64,000 bases of DNA from Myxococcales bacterium (GTDB lineage: Bacteria > Myxococcota_A > UBA9042): NCBI GenBank assembly GCA_947491025.1, contig CANLIC010000001.1, forward strand, positions 248,001 to 312,000. Reading direction: 5' to 3'. The notes under the pieces were generated by a model that did no database searches, was not told where the DNA came from, and saw only the letters and a list, made by a program, of their open reading frames with translations. Positions 1-8,859 of the stretch are shown here, in pieces (position 1 is the first letter of the stretch; each line of letters starts with the position of its first letter). The translations under genes and the position numbers were made by a program.

Positions 1-531
1 GCCATCTGCAAGGCGGGCACCAACCAGGCGCACCAGGTCAAGCTGACGCTCAAGAGCGGCCAGGAGGTCACCGTCGACTTGCCAGAGAACCCGAACGGCT
101 CGCTCTGCCGTGGATTCGGCGGTTTCGGCGGCTTCGGAGGCACACCGTCGTTCAACTCGGGCGACGCCGCGCCGCTGGCAGCCGGTGGCCAGCCGGCCTA
201 CCGCGTGGAGGTGCTCGACGAGAAGGGTGGCCCGATCGAGATCGACCCCCGCGACGCCGACCTCGTGGACGCCGAGCTGAGCAAGGCCGTCGCTGGCCAG
301 CCAAGCCTGTCGGCCTCGTTCATCAGCACCCTGACCAAGTCGACGTGGGACCCGACCAAGACCAAGGTCGACCCCAAGCCGACGTCCGGTGGCACGCCCT
401 CGCCGGCGGACGGCAACGGCAGCGGCGGCTGCAGCGCCGGATCGCACGGCGCTTCGGGCACCTCGGCAGCGGGCTGGGTCGCGCTGCTGGCTGCCGGCGC
501 GCTGCTGTGGCGGCGCCGCCGCCTGGCGTAG
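1..531 (+). CDS. C-terminal part of a MYXO-CTERM surface protein (5' end outside window)
   Basis: The frame is open from base 1 to the TAG at 529-531, leaving 176 residues of a longer protein. No ATG is needed inside the window. The visible part has a Gly/Phe-rich stretch (GFGGFGGFGG), a charged region, then a Pro/Thr/Ser/Gly linker. It ends in a sorting tail: Gly-Gly-Cys-Ser, a hydrophobic helix (WVALLAAGALLW) and an Arg cluster (RRRR). That Cys-helix-Arg layout is the MYXO-CTERM signal known from myxobacteria, which sends proteins to the envelope or surface through a dedicated protease. What the mature protein does cannot be told from this fragment. The tail is also one of the best taxonomic hints in the window. 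Confidence 0.75.
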   Translation, partial: AICKAGTNQAHQVKLTLKSGQEVTVDLPENPNGSLCRGFGGFGGFGGTPSFNSGDAAPLAAGGQPAYRVEVLDEKGGPIEIDPRDADLVDAELSKAVAGQPSLSASFISTLTKSTWDPTKTKVDPKPTSGGTPSPADGNGSGGCSAGSHGASGTSAAGWVALLAAGALLWRRRRLA

Positions 532-547
532 CGGCAGGAGTCTTGGG

Positions 548-596
548 GTCCAGCGCGGCGCAGCGCCTTGAATCGCTGTTCTGCGCCGCGCTGGAC
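548..596 (+). terminator. Long perfect inverted repeat, probable terminator
   Basis: A 16-base arm at 548-563 pairs perfectly with 581-596 across a 17-base spacer, just after the stop of the MYXO-CTERM gene and before the HEAT-repeat gene. No T-run follows, so it is not a classical intrinsic terminator. Position and stem strength make transcript termination or 3'-end protection the likely role. Confidence 0.5.
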
Positions 597-658
597 GCCA
601 TAGCCCGGGCCACGGCATCATCGCAGCCGACGGCCCAACCGGGCGCGGAGGCAGAGCG

Positions 659-1909
659 ATGGCAGACCTCGACCGCAAGGCCGCCCTGAGGGCGGCGACT
701 CGCCACGGCGACACGGACCGTAGGCGATGGCGGCGCGCGGTGGCAGGCCCGCTCCTCCTCTTTATCACCCTGAGCGGTGGCGAAGCGTTCGCCGGCGCCG
801 GCCTCGACTGCTTGAACTGCCCGACCATCGACCGCAGCACTTGCCCGGCGCTGGACCGCGCGCTGGCGGTACCAGCCGTCACCGCCGCCGAGCTCGGCGC
901 ATGGCTGGAGGCCGCGCCAGCGGACGCCACGACGGTCCGCCGCGCCGCGGCGGTGCTCGGCATGGTCGGGGGCGAGCCGGCTCGCAAGGCGCTGGTTGCG
1001 GCCGCCATCCGCTTCGCCGGCAAGGCAGACCTCGAGGTCGACCTGCGGGCTGCCGCGGCGCGGGCGGGCGACGCGGACGCCAAGGGATGGCTCGCCCAAC
1101 GCGCCGCAGACCCCAGCACCGATGACCGTCAGCGCTTGGTCGCCATCGCCAACCTGGCGAGCCTGGGAGACAAGTCGGCGCTGGGGCCGGCCCGTGACGC
1201 GCTCGGCGGTAGCGATACGAGGCTGCTGGCTGCGGCGGCCCTTGCCATCGGGCAGCTCGGCGACGCCGACTCCGACGGCCCGATCCTCCTCGAGTTGCTG
1301 CGCCGCGACCAGCTGCCTGTGCCGGTACGTCGCGCCGTCCTGCTCTCGCTGACCGCCCTCAAGGCACCCGGCGGGGAGCTGCTCGCCAGCCTGTTGGTCG
1401 GTCATCCGCAGCGCGTGATCGGCCGCGCCGCGTTGGCTTACCTCCATGCGCGACCGAGCCGCTGGGTACACCCCGTCATCTCCTGGGCGCTTGGCGTCGA
1501 GGGCCTACGCGCCGAAGCGGCCCGATACGCCAGCGCCAGCCAGGACGCTGCCCTCGGCCAGCGAGCGCTGCAGGTGGTCACTTCGACCGTCGTCGGTATC
1601 GAGGAGCACCGCGCGTTGCTGGGAGTCGTCGCCGAGCTGCGGCCAGAGCGGGCCGCGCGCGCGCTGCTCGGCCACATGGTGGCGCAAGGCGACGACGCCA
1701 AGATCGCGACGCTGCAGACCATCGGTGGCCTAGGCGATCGCAGCGCCATTCCGGCCCTTGTCGACATGCTCCCCACGGTCCGTGGTGACGTTGCCAACTT
1801 TACGGTCGCCGCGCTAGAAACCCTGGCTGGCGAGCGGCGCGGCGCCAACGTGGCGGCGTGGCAGGCGTGGTTGCGAGGCAAGCCAGCGACGCCGGCCAGC
1901 GCGCCCTGA
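659..1909 (+). CDS. Exported HEAT-repeat protein of unknown function
   Basis: The 416-residue product starts at the ATG at 659, preceded by GGAG at 647-650. A basic N-region (RRRWRRAVAG) leads into a hydrophobic segment and an Ala-Phe-Ala-Gly junction near residue 41, which looks like a signal peptide. The mature part opens with three closely spaced Cys (DCLNCPTIDRSTC). The rest is helical, Ala/Leu-rich repeats of about 30-40 residues with the alternating pattern of HEAT/armadillo-like scaffolds (for example LAAAALAIGQLGDADS and IATLQTIGGLGDRSAIPAL). Such proteins are normally binding platforms rather than enzymes. It lies 99 bases before scoB on the same strand. Partner and function are unknown. 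Confidence 0.75.
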   Translation: MADLDRKAALRAATRHGDTDRRRWRRAVAGPLLLFITLSGGEAFAGAGLDCLNCPTIDRSTCPALDRALAVPAVTAAELGAWLEAAPADATTVRRAAAVLGMVGGEPARKALVAAAIRFAGKADLEVDLRAAAARAGDADAKGWLAQRAADPSTDDRQRLVAIANLASLGDKSALGPARDALGGSDTRLLAAAALAIGQLGDADSDGPILLELLRRDQLPVPVRRAVLLSLTALKAPGGELLASLLVGHPQRVIGRAALAYLHARPSRWVHPVISWALGVEGLRAEAARYASASQDAALGQRALQVVTSTVVGIEEHRALLGVVAELRPERAARALLGHMVAQGDDAKIATLQTIGGLGDRSAIPALVDMLPTVRGDVANFTVAALETLAGERRGANVAAWQAWLRGKPATPASAP

Positions 1910-2008
1910 GCTGCGCAGGGCCGGATTTGGCGCTGCGTTGGGGCGCACGGGGGGCTGCCGTCAGGGCAGCGCAAGGCCGCGCGGGCGGGGCATGCAGCGA
2001 GGCGAGCC

Positions 2009-2707
2009 ATGGCGATGGACCGACACCAGATCGCGAGCCGGGTGGCGCAGGAGCTGCGGGACGGCTTCTACGTCAACCTCGGCATCGGCATCCCGACACT
2101 AGTGGCCAACGCCATCCCGCCCGGCATCGACGTGGTGCTGCAGAGCGAGAACGGCATGCTCGGCATCGGCCCTTTTCCCTACGAAGGCGACGAAGATCCG
2201 GACCTGATCAACGCTGGCAAGCAGACGATCACGGAGATCCCGGGCTCGTGCTACTTCAACTCTGCAGAGTCCTTCGCGATGATTCGCGGCGGACATGTTG
2301 ACCTGACCGTGCTCGGGGCGATGGAAGTCAGCGAGCGCGGCGACCTCGCCAACTGGATGATTCCGGGCAAAGTCGTCAAAGGCATGGGCGGCGCCATGGA
2401 TCTCGTCGCCGGCGCCCGCCGCGTCGTTGTGACCATGACCCACACCGACAAAGACGGGCAGCCGAAGCTGCTGCGTGAGTGCTCGCTGCCCCTCACCGGG
2501 CGGGCCTGCGTCCACCTCATCGTGACCGATCTCGCGGTCATCGACGTCACCCCCGCGGGCTTTGTGTTGCGCGAGCGAGCGCCAGGCGTCACGGTCGCGG
2601 AGATCGTGGCCGCGACCGGTGCACCGTTGGTGGTGCCCGCTTTCGTTCCCGAAGTCGGCTTCTCGTCGGGGGCTACGGCCGCAGCGCTGGAGCGCACCGA
2701 TGGCTGA
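2009..2707 (+). CDS. scoB: 3-oxoacid CoA-transferase subunit B
   Basis: The 232-residue product matches the beta subunit of succinyl-CoA:3-oxoacid CoA transferase. In the family it moves CoA between an acyl-CoA and a 3-oxoacid through a glutamyl-CoA intermediate. Visible family features are the N-terminal [14 protein letters not shown], the catalytic glutamate in [13 protein letters not shown] (E47), the Gly-rich [12 protein letters not shown], and the C-terminal [15 protein letters not shown]. Length is normal for subunit B (about 220-230). The A subunit is usually the gene immediately upstream, but here the preceding gene is the HEAT-repeat protein, so the partner must be encoded elsewhere. 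The end overlaps manC by 8 bases, which suggests translational coupling. Alternative start: ATG at 2015. Confidence 0.9.
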   Translation: MAMDRHQIASRVAQELRDGFYVNLGIGIPTLVANAIPPGIDVVLQSENGMLGIGPFPYEGDEDPDLINAGKQTITEIPGSCYFNSAESFAMIRGGHVDLTVLGAMEVSERGDLANWMIPGKVVKGMGGAMDLVAGARRVVVTMTHTDKDGQPKLLRECSLPLTGRACVHLIVTDLAVIDVTPAGFVLRERAPGVTVAEIVAATGAPLVVPAFVPEVGFSSGATAAALERTDG

Positions 2708-3866
2708 ACCCAGCGTGGCGGCGATGCCGGCCGCCGCCAGCGTGTTGGAGCGCCTCTACGTCGTGGTCATGGCCGGCGGGAGCGGGACACGCTTCTGGCC
2801 TGCGTCGCGCCGCGAGCGCCCCAAGCAGCTGCTGGAGCTGATCGCCGACGGCCCGCTGCTGGCCAACACGCTCGACCGCCTCGAAGGCCTCGTGCCGCTG
2901 TCGCGGGTCTTTGTGGTCACCGCTGAGCGGCTGCTGGAACAGACCCGCGCCGCCGTACCGGCGTTGCCGCCCGCGCACGTCATCGGTGAGCCCATCGCCC
3001 GCAACACCGCGCCCTGTCTGGGCGTCGCCGCGGCGATCGCGGGTGCCCACCGGCCCGACGCCATCGTTGCGCTGCTCCCCGCCGATCACCACGTCGCAGA
3101 CCCTGAGGCTTTCCGCCGCGCCCTCGCCGCTGCGGCCGTGGCCAGCGATGGCGGCCGCATCACCACACTCGGAGTGGTGCCGACGTACCCGGAGACTGGC
3201 TACGGCTACATTGAAACCCGCGGCGCCGAGGCGACGGTCGGTGGCGCCGCCCATGTGGACGCCAGCGCCGCCGAGGCACCGCGCGACGTCGTGCGCTTCG
3301 TCGAGAAGCCGAGCCTCGCGACCGCCGCCGAGTTCCTGAGCGGCGGTCGCCACCTGTGGAACGCCGGGGTCTTCGTCGGCCGCGCCGATGCGCTGCTGGC
3401 CGCCATCGCCACCCACCTGCCCGCGCTCGACGAGGCCGCGCGACCGCTGCTTGCGCTGCTCTCGACCCTGGGTCCTGCCGCGCTGCACGCGCCGGCCCTG
3501 CCGGCGGCGCTGTCTGAGCTTTTCGCCCGGGCGCCGGCCATCAGCATCGATCATGGCATCATGGAACACCTCAAGGACCTGCGGGTGGTGCCGCTCGTCG
3601 CGGGTTGGAGCGACGTGGGCTCCTGGCGCAGCCTGCTCGACTTTGGCCGCGACGATGCAGGGTTCGTGCGCGGCGACGTGCTGGCCGAGGACTGCAAAGG
3701 CTGCGTTCTGGTCAGCGACGGCCCCACGCTGGCCGCGCTCGGACTGCGCGACGTGGCCGTGGTCGCCCATGCCGACGCAGTCTTGGTGCTCCCCCTCGAC
3801 CGCTCACAGGACGTGCGGCGCCTGGTCGACCGGCTAGCGGCCGCTGGGCGCGGCGAGCTGCTCTGA
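2700..3866 (+). CDS. manC: Mannose-1-phosphate guanylyltransferase
   Basis: This enzyme makes GDP-mannose from mannose-1-phosphate and GTP in the cytoplasm, feeding polysaccharide and glycan synthesis. The start at 2700 gives 388 residues and overlaps scoB; longer upstream frames lie inside scoB. The nucleotidyltransferase signature is at residues 24-43 ([20 protein letters not shown]). It is followed by [22 protein letters not shown], the WNAGVFV substrate loop and GWSDVGSW. It lacks the C-terminal cupin phosphomannose isomerase domain of bifunctional enzymes, so it is the short single-function type. The neighbouring phosphomannomutase, 33 bases downstream, would supply its substrate. Confidence 0.93.
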   Translation: MAEPSVAAMPAAASVLERLYVVVMAGGSGTRFWPASRRERPKQLLELIADGPLLANTLDRLEGLVPLSRVFVVTAERLLEQTRAAVPALPPAHVIGEPIARNTAPCLGVAAAIAGAHRPDAIVALLPADHHVADPEAFRRALAAAAVASDGGRITTLGVVPTYPETGYGYIETRGAEATVGGAAHVDASAAEAPRDVVRFVEKPSLATAAEFLSGGRHLWNAGVFVGRADALLAAIATHLPALDEAARPLLALLSTLGPAALHAPALPAALSELFARAPAISIDHGIMEHLKDLRVVPLVAGWSDVGSWRSLLDFGRDDAGFVRGDVLAEDCKGCVLVSDGPTLAALGLRDVAVVAHADAVLVLPLDRSQDVRRLVDRLAAAGRGELL

Positions 3867-3899
3867 GGCCACGATGCCACCGACGGGACGCGGACAGAC

Positions 3900-5333
3900 A
3901 TGACTGAGCCTCGCTACAATCCTCGCATCTTTCGCGCCTACGACATCCGTGGCGTCGCCGATCGCGACCTCGACGACGGCACGATCTACCGCATCGGAAG
4001 GGCCTTCGCGGCCGAAATCCATGCCCGTGGCTTGCTCGACCGGGTAGCGGTCGGCCGGGACGCCCGCCTGTCGAGCCCGCGAATCCGCGAAGCGCTGGTC
4101 CGTGGACTCTGCGACGGCGGCGTCGACGTCCTCGACGTGGGAATCGTGCCCTCGCCGGTCCTCTACTTCGCGGCCTATATGCGGGAGGTGGGCGGCGCGA
4201 TCATGGTCACAGGCAGCCACAACCCGGCGGAAGACAACGGCCTGAAGCTGCTGCTCGACAAGGGCGCCATCTACGGTGACGCCATTCTGCGCTTGCGCGC
4301 CGCGGTCGAAGCCGGCGACGCGGCGCTACCGCCAGCCGCCAGGGGACGGACTGCACGGCCGATCGCGGTCTTGCGCCCGTACTGCGATCAGCAGCGCCTC
4401 CTCGTTCAGCTCGGACCGCGCAAGATCAAGATGGTGGTCGACGCCGGCAACGGCCCTACCGGCCCTATCGCGCCCGACCTGCTGCGCTCGCTCGGCATCG
4501 ATGTCATCGAGATATATTGCGATCTTGACGGCCGATTCCCCAACCATCACCCGGACCCCACCGTCGAAGAGAACCTCCGCGACCTGCAGGCTGCGGTCGT
4601 GCAGCATGGCGCTGACCTGGGTGTGGCCTACGACGGGGACGGCGACCGCATCGGTGTCGTCGACGAGCATGGCCAGGTGATCTGGGGCGATCGCCTGCTG
4701 GCCCTGCTGGCACGCGCTTTGCTGCGCGAAGTCCCCGGCGCCGCCATCGTCGGCGAGGTAAAGTGCAGCGACGTCTTGTTCGACGACATCGCTGCGCATG
4801 GCGGGCGACCGATCATGGCTGCGGTCGGGCACAGCCTCATCAAGGCGCGCATGAAAGCCGAGGGCGCGTTGCTCGCTGGCGAGATGAGCGGGCACATCTT
4901 CTTCGCTCACCGCTACTTCGGGTACGATGACGCCATCCACGCCACGCTGCGTCTGCTCGAAATCCTGAGCAACGAGGTGCGGCCGCTGTCCGCGCTCGCC
5001 GCCGAGTTGCCCGCGACCTTCGCCACCCCAGAGCTGCGGCTGCCCTGCGACGACGACCTCAAGTTCGACGTGGTCGCCTCGGTGCTGGCTCGCTACCGGG
5101 CGAGCCACGAGGTCGTCGACATCGATGGCGCGCGGGTGCGCTTCGCTGCGGGATGGGGGCTTGTACGTGCTTCCAATACGGGCCCTGTGCTGGTGCTGCG
5201 CTGTGAGGCACGAAGCCAGGCCGATTGCGACGCCATCGAGGCCGAGCTGCGCGCAGCGGTACTTCAAGCGACGGTGGAGCTGGCGGCACGCCAGCGCAGC
5301 GCCGAAGCCGCAACGCCTGAGTCAGCGACGTGA
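3900..5333 (+). CDS. manB: Phosphomannomutase/phosphoglucomutase
   Basis: A 477-residue alpha-D-phosphohexomutase, interconverting hexose 6- and 1-phosphates. All four family landmarks are present. The phosphoserine loop is TGSHNPAEDNG, with catalytic Ser106. The Mg-binding loop DGDGDR has D245, D247 and D249. The sugar-binding loop is GEMSGH. A phosphate-binding region follows near the C terminus (WGLVRASNTGP). Next to manC it most simply makes mannose-1-phosphate for GDP-mannose. Family members of this type often also accept glucose phosphates, so the exact preference (ManB or AlgC-like) is not decided by the sequence. The stop overlaps the gatC start as GTGA. Confidence 0.92.
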   Translation: MTEPRYNPRIFRAYDIRGVADRDLDDGTIYRIGRAFAAEIHARGLLDRVAVGRDARLSSPRIREALVRGLCDGGVDVLDVGIVPSPVLYFAAYMREVGGAIMVTGSHNPAEDNGLKLLLDKGAIYGDAILRLRAAVEAGDAALPPAARGRTARPIAVLRPYCDQQRLLVQLGPRKIKMVVDAGNGPTGPIAPDLLRSLGIDVIEIYCDLDGRFPNHHPDPTVEENLRDLQAAVVQHGADLGVAYDGDGDRIGVVDEHGQVIWGDRLLALLARALLREVPGAAIVGEVKCSDVLFDDIAAHGGRPIMAAVGHSLIKARMKAEGALLAGEMSGHIFFAHRYFGYDDAIHATLRLLEILSNEVRPLSALAAELPATFATPELRLPCDDDLKFDVVASVLARYRASHEVVDIDGARVRFAAGWGLVRASNTGPVLVLRCEARSQADCDAIEAELRAAVLQATVELAARQRSAEAATPESAT

Positions 5334-5659
5334 ACCCAAACGCACGGGCCGCGACGCCTGTTCTCGACACCGACGCGGTGCGCCACCTCGAGCAGCTCGC
5401 CGTCCTCGCCGTCGAGCCCGCGGAGCGCGCGGTGATCGCCGATCGGCTGCAGGCGATGCTGGAGGCGGTCGACGCGCTTTTTGCGGTCGACGTCGAAGGC
5501 TACGCGCCGATGTGGCATCCGCCGCTGCCGGAGGGCGTCGCGCTACCGGCGCTGCGCCCTGACGAACCCGGTCCGACGCTGCCGGTGGCCGCAGTCGAGG
5601 CGCTCGCTCACGACCTACGCGACGGCTTCCTTGCGGTGCCGAAGGTGCTGGGGCCATGA
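5330..5659 (+). CDS. gatC: Asp-tRNA(Asn)/Glu-tRNA(Gln) amidotransferase subunit C
   Basis: A 109-residue small subunit. In the GatCAB complex GatC stabilises the A subunit and bridges it to B, while the complex converts misacylated Glu-tRNA(Gln) or Asp-tRNA(Asn) to the amide. Family features are the N-terminal helix VRHLEQLAVLAV, the helix around LQAMLEAVDALF, and the C-terminal LRDGFLAVPKVL, equivalent to the usual F-x-VP-K-V ending. The start is GTG at 5330 in a GTGA overlap with manB. The stop overlaps gatA as ATGA, so the three gat genes appear translationally coupled. Confidence 0.92.
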   Translation: MNPNARAATPVLDTDAVRHLEQLAVLAVEPAERAVIADRLQAMLEAVDALFAVDVEGYAPMWHPPLPEGVALPALRPDEPGPTLPVAAVEALAHDLRDGFLAVPKVLGP

Positions 5660-7203
5660 GCGCCCCGAGCCAGCGCGGCATTGCCGCGTCGCCGTCAGCG
5701 TACCGATGGGGCGCGGGTCAGCTCGTCGCGGCGGTGACGACTGGCGCGCCGTGGACCGCCGAGCGCGTGACCCGCGACGCCTTGGCGCAGGCGGCGGCGC
5801 TCGAGCCCCTAGGCGCCTACGTCTCCCGCGATCCGGCGCGGAGCCTGGCCATCGCCGCTGAGGTGGACGCCGCGCTCCAAGGGGGCGGGCCGCCGCTGGC
5901 ACTGGCTGGCGTGCCCGTCTCGATCAAGGACAACATCGCCGAGGCCGGCCAACCGCTCAGCGCCTGTTCGCGCATGCTGGCGGGCTACCGGTCGCCCTTC
6001 GACGCGACCGTCACCGCGCGCCTGCGCGACGCGGGAGCCGTGCCCGTTGGCCGCACCAACATGGACGAGTTCGGCATGGGCTCCTCCACCGAGACCGGCG
6101 TATTCGGCCCGGCGAGCAACCCATGGGACCCGACCCGCGTCGCCGGTGGCTCGTCCGGCGGGGCTGCGATCAGCGTCGCCACCGGCAGCGCGGCCCTGGC
6201 GCTGGGAACCGACACCGGCGGCTCGGTGCGGCTGCCCGCGGCGCTGTGCGGGGTCGTCGGCCTCAAGCCGAGCTACGGCCGGGTTTCGCGCCATGGCGTG
6301 GTCGCCTACGCCTCCTCCCTCGAACAGGTCGGCCTGCTGGCCCGCAGTGTGGAGGATGTGGCACTCGGCCTCAGCGTCATCTCGGGCCGCTGCGCCATGG
6401 ACGCCACCTGCGCCGACGCCCCGCCCTTTGCGGTCGAAGAGATCGCCAAGCGCGATGCGGCACCGCTCCGCGTCGGCGTCCCGCGTCAGGTACTCGATGC
6501 CCTCCGCGGCTTCGGCGGTCACCAGGGCCTCACCGACGACGTCCGCCAACGATTCGAAGCGGGCCTCATCGCCCTCCAGACGGCCGGCGTCGATCTTTGT
6601 GAGATTGCGTTGCCAGACCTGGAAGCGGCGGTGCCGACCTACTACGTCATCGCAACCGCAGAGGCCAGCACCAACCTCGCCCGCTATGACGGCCTGCGCT
6701 ACGGCCACCGCGCCGCGCGCGCCCCCGGCGACGACCTGCATGCCTTCGCCGCACGTAGCCGCAGCGAAGGCTTCGGCGCCGAGGTGAAACAGCGGATTTT
6801 GCTAGGCAACTTTGTCCTATCAGCCGGGCAGCAAGACGCCTACTACATGCGCGCGTGCCGGGTCCGCGCCCGCCTTCACCGCACATTCATGGCCGCCCTT
6901 GCCCACTGCGACGCGGTCGCGCTGCCGACAGCGCCCACGACAGCCTGGCCACGGGGCGCGCACCTCGACGATCCCCTGCTCCTCTATGCCATGGACATCT
7001 TTACCGTACTCGCCAATCTTACCGGCGCTCCGGCGCTCTCCATCCCCCTGGCGCAAGCTCCGGGTCAGCTCCCGGCCGGCCTGCAGCTCCTCGGCGCCCC
7101 ATTCGCCGAGGCGACACTCTGCGCGCTAGGACAACGCCTGGAGGCGCAGCGCGGCCCCCTGCCATCGCCCACGACGACGGAGTTCGGAGCGGCAAAGCGA
7201 TGA
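5656..7203 (+). CDS. gatA: Asp-tRNA(Asn)/Glu-tRNA(Gln) amidotransferase subunit A
   Basis: The 515-residue glutaminase/amidase subunit releases ammonia from glutamine for the transamidation done by GatB. The amidase-signature catalytic triad is complete: Lys91 in SIKDNIAEAG, the cis-Ser166 in AGGSSGGAA, and nucleophile Ser190 in TDTGGSVRLPA. The spacing between them matches characterised GatA proteins. The region GYGHRAAR...EVKQRILLGNFVLSAG is the family C-terminal half. Slight length excess over the usual 480-490 comes from the N terminus (about 45 residues before LEPLGAYVSRD). It overlaps gatC and gatB by 4 bases each. Confidence 0.95.
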   Translation: MSAPSQRGIAASPSAYRWGAGQLVAAVTTGAPWTAERVTRDALAQAAALEPLGAYVSRDPARSLAIAAEVDAALQGGGPPLALAGVPVSIKDNIAEAGQPLSACSRMLAGYRSPFDATVTARLRDAGAVPVGRTNMDEFGMGSSTETGVFGPASNPWDPTRVAGGSSGGAAISVATGSAALALGTDTGGSVRLPAALCGVVGLKPSYGRVSRHGVVAYASSLEQVGLLARSVEDVALGLSVISGRCAMDATCADAPPFAVEEIAKRDAAPLRVGVPRQVLDALRGFGGHQGLTDDVRQRFEAGLIALQTAGVDLCEIALPDLEAAVPTYYVIATAEASTNLARYDGLRYGHRAARAPGDDLHAFAARSRSEGFGAEVKQRILLGNFVLSAGQQDAYYMRACRVRARLHRTFMAALAHCDAVALPTAPTTAWPRGAHLDDPLLLYAMDIFTVLANLTGAPALSIPLAQAPGQLPAGLQLLGAPFAEATLCALGQRLEAQRGPLPSPTTTEFGAAKR

Positions 7204-8681
7204 GCACAGGCGCAGAAACCGCATGGCAGGTCGTCATCGGCCTCGAGGTCCACGTTCAGCTGCAGACGCGCAGCAAGCTCTTCTGCGCCGCGCCCACTCC
7301 GACCGGCGACCCGGCGCTGGACGGCGGCCCCAACGCCCAACTCGCGCCGCTCTGCCTCGGACTGCCCGGCGCCCTGCCGCGCCTCAACGCCGAGGCCGTC
7401 CGCCTCGCGGTGCGCGCTGGCCTGGCCTTGGACTGCGAGATCGCCGAGGTCACGCAGTTCGCCCGCAAGTGCTACCTCTACCCGGACCTGCCCAAGGGCT
7501 ACCAGACCAGCCAGGCCGAAGCCCCAATCTGCCGCGGCGGCGCGATCACCTTCGAGCGCGACGGCCAGCGCGCCAGCCTGCCGCTGGAGCGCATCCACCT
7601 CGAAGAAGACGCCGGCCGCAGCGTCCACGACGCCGATCCCGACACGACCCTCGTTGACCTCAGCCGCGCCGGCGTCCCGCTCATCGAGATCGTCAGCTAT
7701 CCGGCGCTGCACGACGCCGGCGACGCGGTCGCCGCGTTCTCGGCCCTCCGCCTGGAGCTCATGCACCGCGGCATCTGCGATGGGGCCTTGGAGCAGGGCT
7801 CGATGCGGTGCGACGCCAACGTCAGCGTTCGGCCGGCCGGGACGACAGCGCTGCGGAGCCGCTGCGAGATCAAGAACCTCAACTCCATGCGCTCCCTACG
7901 CGACGCGATTACAGCCGAGGCACGGCGGCAGGTGGAAGTCTACGAGTCAGGCGGCAAGGTCGCACAGGAGACCCGCCTTTGGGACGCCCAGGCCGGCAAG
8001 ACCCGCCCAATGCGGGACAAGGAGCACGCCGCCGACTACAGATATGCGCCAGACCCCGACCTGCCTCTGGTGCGAGTCGAAGCGGCCTATGTGGCTGAGC
8101 AGCGCGCCGCCTTGGCCGAGAGCGCGAGCTCCGTCCGGCAACGCTTTGGCGCCGCAGGCGTCGATCCTGACTCGATCAACGTGCTGCTCGAAGTGCCCGC
8201 GCTCTCCCAAGCGCTGCTGGCGGCCGATCTGCCGGCGCCGCTTGATCTCGAGCGCCTGGTCGGCTTCCTCGTTGGACCGCTCCTCGGGCAGCTCCGCCGC
8301 GACGAGCGCGACCTGCGCGCGGTCGCCGGGATGCTGCCCTCCCTCACCCCTATCGCCGCCGCATGGCGCCGCGGCAGCCTCAGCAACCAGCTGCTCGCCG
8401 AGGTCCTGCGGCGGGGCGTCGGGGGCGCCGATGCGTTGAGCGGCGAGCGCGTGCAGCGCGCCCTGGCCGAAGTCGGCACGGTAGACAAGGACCCAGCGGC
8501 CCTCGCGTCCGTCGTCGGCAGCATTCTCGCGGAGTTCCCGACCGAAGTTGCGCAGTACCGCGCCGGCAAGGTGCAGGTCCTCGGCTTTCTGGTCGGCCAG
8601 GCGATGCGCCGACTCGGCGGCCGCGCAGACGCCCGCGAGCTCAGCAGCGCGCTGCGCCAAGCACTCGATCGTTCACCGTAA
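7200..8681 (+). CDS. gatB: Asp-tRNA(Asn)/Glu-tRNA(Gln) amidotransferase subunit B
   Basis: The 493-residue kinase/transamidase subunit activates the misacyl-tRNA carboxylate with ATP and amidates it. It begins with the family signature VIGLEVHVQLQTRSKLFC. It also has KCYLYPDLPKGYQTSQ, RIHLEEDAGRS, the GSMRCDANVSVR stretch and KNLNSMRSL. The C-terminal tail domain ends in GKVQVLGFLVGQAMRRLGGRAD, the segment that contacts tRNA. The start chosen is the ATG in the ATGA overlap with gatA; the open frame extends further upstream but only inside gatA. Presence of gatCAB implies that the organism makes Gln-tRNA and/or Asn-tRNA indirectly. Confidence 0.95.
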   Translation: MSTGAETAWQVVIGLEVHVQLQTRSKLFCAAPTPTGDPALDGGPNAQLAPLCLGLPGALPRLNAEAVRLAVRAGLALDCEIAEVTQFARKCYLYPDLPKGYQTSQAEAPICRGGAITFERDGQRASLPLERIHLEEDAGRSVHDADPDTTLVDLSRAGVPLIEIVSYPALHDAGDAVAAFSALRLELMHRGICDGALEQGSMRCDANVSVRPAGTTALRSRCEIKNLNSMRSLRDAITAEARRQVEVYESGGKVAQETRLWDAQAGKTRPMRDKEHAADYRYAPDPDLPLVRVEAAYVAEQRAALAESASSVRQRFGAAGVDPDSINVLLEVPALSQALLAADLPAPLDLERLVGFLVGPLLGQLRRDERDLRAVAGMLPSLTPIAAAWRRGSLSNQLLAEVLRRGVGGADALSGERVQRALAEVGTVDKDPAALASVVGSILAEFPTEVAQYRAGKVQVLGFLVGQAMRRLGGRADARELSSALRQALDRSP

Positions 8682-8762
8682 TCGGAAGTTGAGGCGATGT
8701 GTCCGGCACGTCAGCGGGCAACAAGTTGCCTGACTCGCCATCGGCGTCCATCCCACCGGTCA

Positions 8763-8815
8763 CCGCCGCGCCGATCGCCCTGCCCCTCTCACTGAACGGT
8801 CGATCGGCGCGGCGG
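8763..8815. terminator. Perfect 15-bp inverted repeat between convergent genes
   Basis: Arm 8763-8777 pairs perfectly with 8801-8815 across a 23-base spacer. It sits in the 178-base gap between the ends of gatB (plus) and the giant lipoprotein gene (minus), so it could terminate both transcripts. No T-run is present on either side. Confidence 0.55.
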
Positions 8816-8859
8816 CGCCGTCATGCGTCGCCGAATCGGCGCCTGAGAGATGCGGCCGA

